From: Stutzerimonas decontaminans
Lineage (GTDB): Bacteria > Pseudomonadota > Gammaproteobacteria > Pseudomonadales > Pseudomonadaceae
DNA length: 64,000 bases
NCBI RefSeq assembly: GCF_000661915.1
Contig: NZ_CP007509.1
Location: 806,001-870,000, forward strand
Direction of reading: 5' to 3'
Within the stretch, counting starts at the first letter, position 1. Every line of letters begins with the position of its first letter. Below are positions 58,536 to 64,000 of the stretch, piece by piece. The translations under genes and the position numbers were made by a program. Under the pieces are notes generated by a model, which saw only the letters and a program-made list of their open reading frames with translations, was not told where the DNA came from and did not search any database.

Positions 58536-59981
58536 TCAGGACGGAAGGGCGTTGAACGCCGATTGGTAATGGTTGAAGAGGGCGTTCCGACGTAGCCGGC
58601 CGTTGGCGGTGGCCAGGCCGTTGCCGGCGTTGAAGGGCTCAGCGGCGCGCAGCCAGTGGTGCACGCGGGCGTAGTCCGGCAGGCCAGCGTTGACCCGCTC
58701 GACCGCCGCCTGCAGTTCGGCATCGCCGAGTTCGGCGCGTCGCGGCACCAGCACCGCGACGTTCTGCGCCAGCGCCTCGCCATGCAGCCAGGCCTGGGCA
58801 ATCGGCGCCTGCTGCACCAGCTCGGCCTCGACCCATTCCGGGTTGACGTTGCGCCCGTAGGCGGTGACGAACTGATGTTTCTTGCGCCCGTGCAGGACCA
58901 GGAAGCCGTCCTCGAAATGGCCGAGGTCGCCGGTTGGCAGCCACTCTTCGGTGAGCTGCGGTTCGCCGAGATAACCGAGCATGTGCGGGCCGCGCACCAG
59001 CACCTCGCCGTCATCGGCCAGGCGTACTTCGACGTGGGGCAGCGGTCGGCCGACCGTGCCGATGCGTCGCGCCTCAGGCGTGTTCAGGCAGACCACCGAG
59101 GCGCATTCGGAAAGGCCGTAGCCCTCGAATACCGGCAACCCAAGGCGCTCGGCGCGTTCCAGCAGCTGCGGCGCCACGCGGCCGCCACCGACGGCGATAA
59201 AGCGCAGCGAAGTCGGCAGCGGTACGCCCTGTTCGGCGGCGCTGACCAGCGCCAGCAGCAGCTGCGGCAGCAGGATCAGGCTGTGCGGCTGGCTTGCCTG
59301 CAGCGTGGCAAGCAGGCGGGGCAGCTCGAAGCCCGCCGCGCCGCTGAAGCCGATCTCCGCCAGTGGGCGCAGCTCGACCCGCGCACTGGCCAGCAGCGGC
59401 GCATAGAGCCCGGCGATGTTCTCCAGCAGGGTCGCCAGCGGCAGCACGCACAGGTGCTGGCGTACGCCACACGGCAGGCTGGCCTGCCACAGGCTCTCGG
59501 CCACCGCCAGCTGCGCTTCGGCATCCAGGCAGACGCCCTTGGGCTGGCCGGTGGTGCCGGAGGTGTAGGTGATCTTCAGCGTACCGGCCGGCACCGTGGT
59601 GACGGCATCCGGCTCGCGCTGCAGCAGCCCGGAGGCGGTCGGGCGGAAGCCGCAGCGCTCGCTGAGCGGGCTGGCGGCGCCGATCAGGCAGTCGATGCCG
59701 GCGTGTTGCAGCACATGCTCCTGCTGCGCCGGGGAAAAGAAGCCCGGCAGCGGCACGCAAACCAGCTCGGCGCGCAGCAGCGCCAGGTCCCACAACGCCC
59801 ATTCCAGGCCGTTGTCCAGCGCCAGGGCAACGCGCTGCACGCCGAGCTGTTCCAGCTGGCTAGCACGGGTCGCGACCTCGTGGCGCAGCTCGGCATAGCT
59901 CAGCTGGCGCGGCCCTTCGCTCAGGGCGATGCCGTTGTGCTGTTCAAGCATCGCCCAGAAACGCTCAGCTGCAGGCTGCAT
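58536..59981 (-). CDS. AMP-dependent acyl/aryl-CoA synthetase-like ligase
   Basis: A 481-residue adenylate-forming enzyme. ITYTSGTTGQPKGVCL (A3, residues 137-152), FEGYGLSECAS (A5), TGDLGHFEDGFLVLHGRKKHQFVTAYGRNVNPEWVE (A7-A8) are intact. The usual catalytic Lys of the A10 motif is an Arg in GLATANGRLRRNAL, which could favour adenylation followed by transfer to a partner. Starts at ATG 59981; the upstream frame runs into the hemolysin gene, which it overlaps by 17 bases. Probably activates a fatty acid for the operon's other enzymes. Confidence 0.9.
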   Translation of the reverse strand: MQPAAERFWAMLEQHNGIALSEGPRQLSYAELRHEVATRASQLEQLGVQRVALALDNGLEWALWDLALLRAELVCVPLPGFFSPAQQEHVLQHAGIDCLIGAASPLSERCGFRPTASGLLQREPDAVTTVPAGTLKITYTSGTTGQPKGVCLDAEAQLAVAESLWQASLPCGVRQHLCVLPLATLLENIAGLYAPLLASARVELRPLAEIGFSGAAGFELPRLLATLQASQPHSLILLPQLLLALVSAAEQGVPLPTSLRFIAVGGGRVAPQLLERAERLGLPVFEGYGLSECASVVCLNTPEARRIGTVGRPLPHVEVRLADDGEVLVRGPHMLGYLGEPQLTEEWLPTGDLGHFEDGFLVLHGRKKHQFVTAYGRNVNPEWVEAELVQQAPIAQAWLHGEALAQNVAVLVPRRAELGDAELQAAVERVNAGLPDYARVHHWLRAAEPFNAGNGLATANGRLRRNALFNHYQSAFNALPS

Positions 59982-60654
59982 GGGGCACCTCGCTGGCGTC
60001 GAACAGCGGCTGATAGCCGAGGCGGGCATACACGCCGAGTTGTAGCAAACGCTGGTGGCCCGGCAGGATCTCGCCGGCCATCAGCTGCGGCCGGCAGGCG
60101 TAGTAGCTGCCCCAGTCGGCCAGCTCCTCGCCCATGCGTGTCGGGTCGGCCAGGCCGAGCGGCAGCGGGTCGAGGGCCAGACGCTGGAAGCTGTTGAGCA
60201 GGGCTGGCGTGCCGGTAAAGACCACCCAGCGAAAACCCTGGGCGACCAGCAGGTCGGTCAGCGCGACGATCAGCAGCCGCGCCGAGGCATTGCCGAAGGC
60301 AGCCAGGTTGCCGACCTCGACGATTTCCTCGCGTGTCACCTCGCGGCCGCAACGCTGGCTCACGGCCTGTTCGATCGGCTCGTCCAGATAGCGCTCGAGA
60401 AACAGCGGGCGGCGCTGGGCGCTGCGCAGGCCGACCGCGCCCTGCACCGCGCCGTTCTGGTCATGCAGGCCGAGCAGGCAGGGCATGAAGTGGCGCACCC
60501 GTGCCTGATAATGCTCGGCGAAGCGTTGGCGAATGAAGCGTTCCAGCGCGGCACGCCGCTCGCCTGCGTCGGCCTGCGCCAGTTGCAGGCAGAGCGACGG
60601 CTCGCGGCCAATGCGTGCCAGTACATCGGTGTGATCAACCCAGGGCAGTTCCAT
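59965..60654 (-). CDS. Thermostable hemolysin family protein (T_hemolysin)
   Basis: A 229-residue cytoplasmic protein of the family named after the Vibrio delta-hemolysin. REEIVEVGNLAAFGNASARLLIVALTDLLVAQGFRWVVFTGTPALLNSFQRL is the core, with the look of a GNAT/autoinducer-synthase-like acyltransferase fold, and there is no signal peptide or pore-like segment. ATG 60654 was chosen (the frame is open to 60735). First gene of a tight operon with a ligase, a di-iron-like oxidase and an SDR, which argues for acyl transfer rather than a toxin (inference). Confidence 0.85.
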   Translation of the reverse strand: MELPWVDHTDVLARIGREPSLCLQLAQADAGERRAALERFIRQRFAEHYQARVRHFMPCLLGLHDQNGAVQGAVGLRSAQRRPLFLERYLDEPIEQAVSQRCGREVTREEIVEVGNLAAFGNASARLLIVALTDLLVAQGFRWVVFTGTPALLNSFQRLALDPLPLGLADPTRMGEELADWGSYYACRPQLMAGEILPGHQRLLQLGVYARLGYQPLFDASEVPHAACS

Positions 60655-60768
60655 CGGGGAACCTCGGTTAGAAGCCTGGGCCGCATTGTTGGGGGACAAA
60701 CTTAAGGCAGTCTTAAGCGTCGGCGCGCCTGGCACGCTGACAATTTCTTCACATTTGCTGAGCTATGT

Positions 60769-61179
60769 TCAGCCGCGCTCCGGACCGAGCAGCCAGTAGC
60801 CGGTGGCGCTGGCAAGTGCGATCCAGATTAGCAGCACCACCGCGGCAGCGGCCCGACTGACCGGGCGAGCCTCATTGCGTTGCGCCCAGTCCGCCGCCTG
60901 TTTACGGCATTCGGCGAGCACGGCGTCGGGCATCAGGCGAACCACCAGCCAGATGCCGAGCGGCAGCAGAAGCAGGTCGTCGAGGTAGCCGAGCAGCGGG
61001 ATGAAGTCGGGGATCAGGTCGATCGGGCTCAGTGCGTAGGCCACCAGCACCACGACCAGCAGGCGCAGCCACCAGGGCGCGCCGGGGTGGCGCGCGCAGA
61101 ACCAGAGCGTCATGACGTCGCGCTTGAGCGTGCGCGCCCAGCCTTGCAGGCGGGCCTTGAAGCGGGACAGGCCGGACAA
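60769..61179 (-). CDS. YkvA/DUF1232 membrane protein
   Basis: A 136-residue protein. The YkvA/DUF1232 core is PWWLRLLVVVLVAYALSPIDLIPDFIPLLGYLDDLLLLPLGIWLVVRLMP, two membrane helices around the SPIDLIPDFIP motif, and a third helix follows near the C-terminus. The open frame has no good ATG; a TTG at 61179 has AAGGAGCT five bases upstream and is the best start. Function unknown. Divergent from the YjiK gene. Confidence 0.82.
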   Translation of the reverse strand: MSGLSRFKARLQGWARTLKRDVMTLWFCARHPGAPWWLRLLVVVLVAYALSPIDLIPDFIPLLGYLDDLLLLPLGIWLVVRLMPDAVLAECRKQAADWAQRNEARPVSRAAAAVVLLIWIALASATGYWLLGPERG

Positions 61180-61237
61180 CGGAAAGCTCCTTGTTTGCAG
61201 ATACGACGCTGGCCGCGCCAGCCATGAGGAATACCAG

Positions 61238-62191
61238 ATGATGCAGATCCACCCCACCACCGCGCAACGCATCGGCCTGCGCGTCGGCCGCAGCTACCGG
61301 CTGTTCGCTCTGCTCGCCTTGCTGCTGATCGGCCTGGGCATGAGCATCGCGCTGCACTGGAACGATCGGCTGTACTTCTACCTGACCCACCAGTTGAACG
61401 TCCGCGTGTTTGACCCGGCGCTGCGCTGGCTGCCGGGCTACCGGGTCGTGATTGATGCAAAGCCGATCCAGGGTGTCCCGCGTAATTTGTCGTCCATTAC
61501 CTATGACGCCGATCTCGACCGCTTGCTCGGCGTGTTCAATGGTGGGCCGACCGAGATCGTTGCTTTGAGCAAGAGTGGTGAGCTGCTCGAGCGCTTTCCT
61601 CTGGAAGGCTTCGGCGATATCGAGGGGCTTACCTACATGGGGAATGGGCGAGTGGCGGTGTCGGACGAGCGTGCCCAGCGGATCAGTATTTTCCAGCTGC
61701 CCACGCAGCCGCGCAGCATCGACGTTTCCGAGGCGAAGTTCTTTTCCCTGGGCATCAACCTCAACGGCAACAAGGGCTTCGAGGGGGTGACCTACGATGC
61801 CGTGGGCGACCGCCTGTTCATCGTCAAGGAGCGTGATCCGCGTCAGCTCTATGAGGTCAGCGGTGTTGCCGCCAGCCTTGACGGCGAATTGCAACTGGCG
61901 ATCCACGACCGCAGCGACTGGATCGCCAGCCAGGTGTTCGCCACCGACCTCTCGGACATTCATTTCGATGCTGAGACCGGCCACCTGATCTTGCTCAGCG
62001 ACGAATCGCATTTGCTGATGGAGCTCAGCGGCGATGGGCGCATGCTCAGTTATCGCAGCCTCAACGGCCTGTTCAGTGACCTGCAACGTACGGCTGCACA
62101 AGCCGAAGGCGTGACCCTCGACAACGACGGCACGCTGTATGTGGTCAGCGAGCCGAACCTGTTCTACAGCTTCCGCCGCGAGGAGGGCTAG
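61238..62191 (+). CDS. YjiK/SdiA-regulated family membrane-anchored protein
   Basis: A 317-residue protein with one N-terminal membrane anchor (about 21-42) and a periplasmic beta-propeller-like domain: SSITYDADLDRLLGVFNGGPTEIVALSKSGELLERFPL, EGLTYMGNGRVAVSDERAQRI, FEGVTYDAVGDRLFIVKERDPRQLYEV and LILLSDESHLLMEL. This is the SdiA-regulated domain. It has paired ATGs (61238, 61241) after GAGGAATACC. Function unknown. Confidence 0.88.
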   Translation: MMQIHPTTAQRIGLRVGRSYRLFALLALLLIGLGMSIALHWNDRLYFYLTHQLNVRVFDPALRWLPGYRVVIDAKPIQGVPRNLSSITYDADLDRLLGVFNGGPTEIVALSKSGELLERFPLEGFGDIEGLTYMGNGRVAVSDERAQRISIFQLPTQPRSIDVSEAKFFSLGINLNGNKGFEGVTYDAVGDRLFIVKERDPRQLYEVSGVAASLDGELQLAIHDRSDWIASQVFATDLSDIHFDAETGHLILLSDESHLLMELSGDGRMLSYRSLNGLFSDLQRTAAQAEGVTLDNDGTLYVVSEPNLFYSFRREEG

Positions 62192-62365
62192 GCCTGCGGG
62201 GCCCGGCCTGACGCTCGACGCGAGGAGTGGGCGGGGCGTCGACGTGTCTTCACGATTCATTCACGGGCGCTTGACGAAACCCTGACGCCTGGCCACGCAG
62301 ACTGCAATCGTCACCTTGGCGGCTGCGCCGCGTTGGCGATCCTTTCCCTTGCGTCAGGTACATTG

Positions 62366-62785
62366 ATGTTCTCTCGTTCGTTGCCTTCGTTTCCCCGTGC
62401 CGGTCGGCACCGCGTGTCCTCACGTCAGCGCGGTGCGTTGCTCGCCGCGCTGCTCGCCGCGTTTTCCCTGAATGGTTGCCAGAGCGCCCCTGGCCCTCTG
62501 GCGGGTGACGGCTATCCGCCGGAGTACGCAGAAGGCTTTCGCGCGGGCTGTGCCAGCGGGCGTCAGGCTGCCGGTGCGCTGGCGCAGTTTCGCAAGGACG
62601 TACCGCGCTACATGAACCAGCCGCTGTATGCCGAGGGCTGGGACGACGGCTACCGGCAATGCCAGGCGATGCAGGCCAGCAGTGGTGGGCTGGATAGCTG
62701 GCGCAGCAGCGCGATGGAGCGCGAGCGCGACCGCGAATGGCGGCGCCATATCGACCAGGCCAAAGCCCAGGCCTTGCGTCACTGA
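62366..62785 (+). CDS. Small hypothetical lipoprotein
   Basis: A 139-residue protein with a basic N-terminus, a hydrophobic stretch and a lipobox-like LNGC near residue 38 (LAALLAAFSLNGCQSAPG). The mature part has two related segments, PPEYAEGFRAGCASGRQA and PLYAEGWDDGYRQCQAM, each with a Tyr-Ala-Glu-Gly core and a Cys. I do not recognise a family. The start could be TTG 62333 or ATG 62366; neither has a strong ribosome binding site. Confidence 0.65.
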   Translation: MFSRSLPSFPRAGRHRVSSRQRGALLAALLAAFSLNGCQSAPGPLAGDGYPPEYAEGFRAGCASGRQAAGALAQFRKDVPRYMNQPLYAEGWDDGYRQCQAMQASSGGLDSWRSSAMERERDREWRRHIDQAKAQALRH

Positions 62786-62794
62786 GCTGTGCTG

Positions 62795-62976
62795 CGTGCC
62801 CGTTCGCGGTTGAGACCGCGCCTACGGGCGTCGCGGGCAAGATTAAACCTTGTGGGAGCGGGCTTGGCCGCGAAGAAGGCAGCGCCTAGACCAGCAGGAT
62901 TGATCGTTCCAAGCCTTGCGTGGGAGCGTCGCAGCGCAGCGCCTGTTGCGCCGTGCCCGTTCGCGCTCGAGACCGC
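62795..62976. repeat. Intergenic direct repeats, REP-like
   Basis: A 25-base unit CGTGCCCGTTCGCG followed by GTTGAGACCGC at 62795-62819 recurs with two changes at 62952-62976. Between them are TGTGGGAGCGGGCTTGGCCGCG and GTGGGAGCGTCGC, common Pseudomonas intergenic repeat cores. No gene is seen in this 217-base gap. Confidence 0.55.
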
Positions 62977-63002
62977 TCACACGCCTGGGCATGGCCTGTT
63001 CG

Positions 63003-63737
63003 TTAAATCGCCGGTTCGGCCAGGGTGATCGGCTGCTCCGCCGTGCGGTAGAGCAGCAGCCGATAGCAGGCCAGGCAGATGGTCCAGTCGAACAGCAGCG
63101 TCCAGAGGTTGTGCGAGAGAAAGTGTGCCCCCTGCATTACCCGTCCCAGTGAAAGAATCAGACCCAGGCCCAGGGCCAGTCCGAGAGCGTAGCGCGCCAA
63201 CCGCGGGCGAGGGTCGCGCAACACGAAGAACAGCGCCAGCAGCGAGAAGCCCGCCGAGGCGTGGCCACCTGGCCAGCAGCGCCCGGGCTTGAGCGTCGGC
63301 ACGCGTTCGGCCAGCAGTGAAGTAAAAGTCTCGCTACCGCCGAAGTCGGTCAGGCTCCAGGGGCAATGCACGCCAGTGAGCGTCTTCAGCGGAGTGACGA
63401 TGCTGGTTGAGATGCCCAGCGCCAACACCAGATAGCCTAGAGGGCGACGCCAGCGCGCCAGGCGCGTCGGCAGCAGGCTGAGCAGGAAGCCAGCGATGGC
63501 CAGCACGCCGATGGCGATCACCGCTTGCTTGACACGGTCATGCAGAAAGTCTTCGAGCAGCCAGCTGTGCCGGCCGACGAAGCCGACGCCGGGTTCATAG
63601 AACAGTCGGGAAAAGGCGAAATCAAGCTGAGTCGGATCGCCGATCAGCAGCGCCAGCATCAATATGGCCGGCACGCCGAAACCGAGGGCGAAGTTGAAAG
63701 GGCGGCTTTGGCCGGAACGGTCGGGTAGAGCGGGCAT
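63003..63737 (-). CDS. PAP2-family phosphatase
   Basis: A 244-residue membrane phosphatase with about six helices. The three PAP2 motifs are KTLTGVHCPW (with Lys, though RP is replaced by CP), CWPGGHASAGF (motif 2) and GRVMQGAHFLSHNLW (motif 3, catalytic His and an Asn where Asp is common). LpxE/LpxT-like or PgpB-like action on lipid phosphates is likely. Two minus-strand genes beyond it are within or past the window edge. Confidence 0.88.
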   Translation of the reverse strand: MPALPDRSGQSRPFNFALGFGVPAILMLALLIGDPTQLDFAFSRLFYEPGVGFVGRHSWLLEDFLHDRVKQAVIAIGVLAIAGFLLSLLPTRLARWRRPLGYLVLALGISTSIVTPLKTLTGVHCPWSLTDFGGSETFTSLLAERVPTLKPGRCWPGGHASAGFSLLALFFVLRDPRPRLARYALGLALGLGLILSLGRVMQGAHFLSHNLWTLLFDWTICLACYRLLLYRTAEQPITLAEPAI

Positions 63738-63775
63738 CGGATCTCCAGAGGCGCCCGTGCAGGGCGCCGGTCGGG

Positions 63776-64000
63776 TTAGCGTTGGCTGAGCTGATTGCCG
63801 TGCGGCGCGGGTGTCTGCCAGCTGAGCAGGCCTTGGCTGTAGTCGTGGCTGGCGCCCTGGTAGTAGGCGATGTCGCGCTGCACCAGCGGGTCAGTCAGCG
63901 GTGCCTGGGATTCGCGGCTCGAACGCAGTGCCTCGTCATGGCGACGCACCTGCAGGCGTGGGCTGAGGATTGCTAGGTCGCGGCCGTCGAACAGGCCCAG
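63776..64000 (-). CDS. C-terminal fragment of an unidentified protein
   Basis: The last 74 residues of a gene entering from the right edge: starts LGLFDGRDLAILSPRLQV, then ALRSSRESQAPLTDPLVQRDIAYYQGASHDYSQGLL and ends GNQLSQR. It has the feel of the tail of a sulfatase or LTA-synthase/phosphoethanolamine-transferase-like enzyme, which would suit the adjacent PAP2 phosphatase, but too little is visible to decide. Confidence 0.5.
   Translation of the reverse strand: MGLFDGRDLAILSPRLQVRRHDEALRSSRESQAPLTDPLVQRDIAYYQGASHDYSQGLLSWQTPAPHGNQLSQR

Noticed and set aside
1..64000. CRISPR arrays, insertion sequences, prophage or tRNA genes
   Set aside because: No regularly spaced repeats, transposase or integrase motifs, or cloverleaf sequences were recognised on reading; a dedicated tRNA scan was not possible.

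Overview
The window is GC-rich, densely coding gammaproteobacterial chromosome, most like a denitrifying Pseudomonadaceae of the Stutzerimonas (Pseudomonas stutzeri) group. The evidence is a complete narXL / narK-usp-narK / narGHJI / moa-moe locus with two DNR-type regulators, Pseudomonas-style REP-like repeats between genes, and Hfq/Crc-type CA motifs in several leaders. Identification comes from reading the proteins; no database was searched. I see no phage, insertion sequence, CRISPR array, rRNA or tRNA.

1-18.1 kb: after the 5' part of a short-chain fatty acid transporter gene (minus), a DUF192 protein and a chemoreceptor, there is an aromatic and branched-chain amino acid catabolic island. 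It holds an Lrp/AsnC regulator divergent from a fused indolepyruvate ferredoxin oxidoreductase, a Leu/Val-type dehydrogenase, an NSS-family transporter, hpd, a translationally overlapping hmgA-fahA-maiA set, a second NSS transporter, and a chemoreceptor whose ligand pocket carries the complete PctA-type amino-acid motif. Six leaders here carry AANAANAA motifs just before the ribosome binding site, which suggests joint Hfq/Crc catabolite repression.

18.1-32.7 kb: mostly housekeeping and accessory genes: DJ-1/PfpI protein, EAL phosphodiesterase, Kef-type antiporter, RhlE helicase, DUF2845 protein, AdhP, a large uncharacterised GHKL ATPase, HI0933-type flavoprotein, HDAC-family deacetylase, GNAT, TesB, HAD phosphatase, zinc metallopeptidase and DUF411 protein.

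32.7-53.6 kb: nitrate respiration. Two DNR-type regulators, a secreted protein with two NarX-like P-box motifs under its own FNR/DNR-type box, and narL-narX lie on the minus strand. On the plus strand follow narK (type II), a universal stress protein, narK (type I), narGHJI, a parvulin with a Cys/Gly-rich N-terminus, moaA, moaB and moeA, closed by a strong terminator. The narX-narK gap carries an IHF consensus, NarL heptamers and an FNR box, an arrangement like that of the E. coli narG promoter. Two similar stem-loops without U tracts bracket narGHJI.

53.6-64 kb: cytochrome b561, then a compact minus-strand operon: thermostable-hemolysin family protein, AMP-dependent ligase, heme-oxygenase-like (TenA/UndA-like) putative di-iron oxidase, SDR, TPR protein and a two-component system. 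Its enzyme set reads like an uncharacterised acyl-derived metabolite pathway and, with the P-box protein, is my best candidate for an undescribed system. The window ends with DUF1232, YjiK/SdiA-regulated, a small lipoprotein, a PAP2 phosphatase and the 3' end of an unidentified gene.
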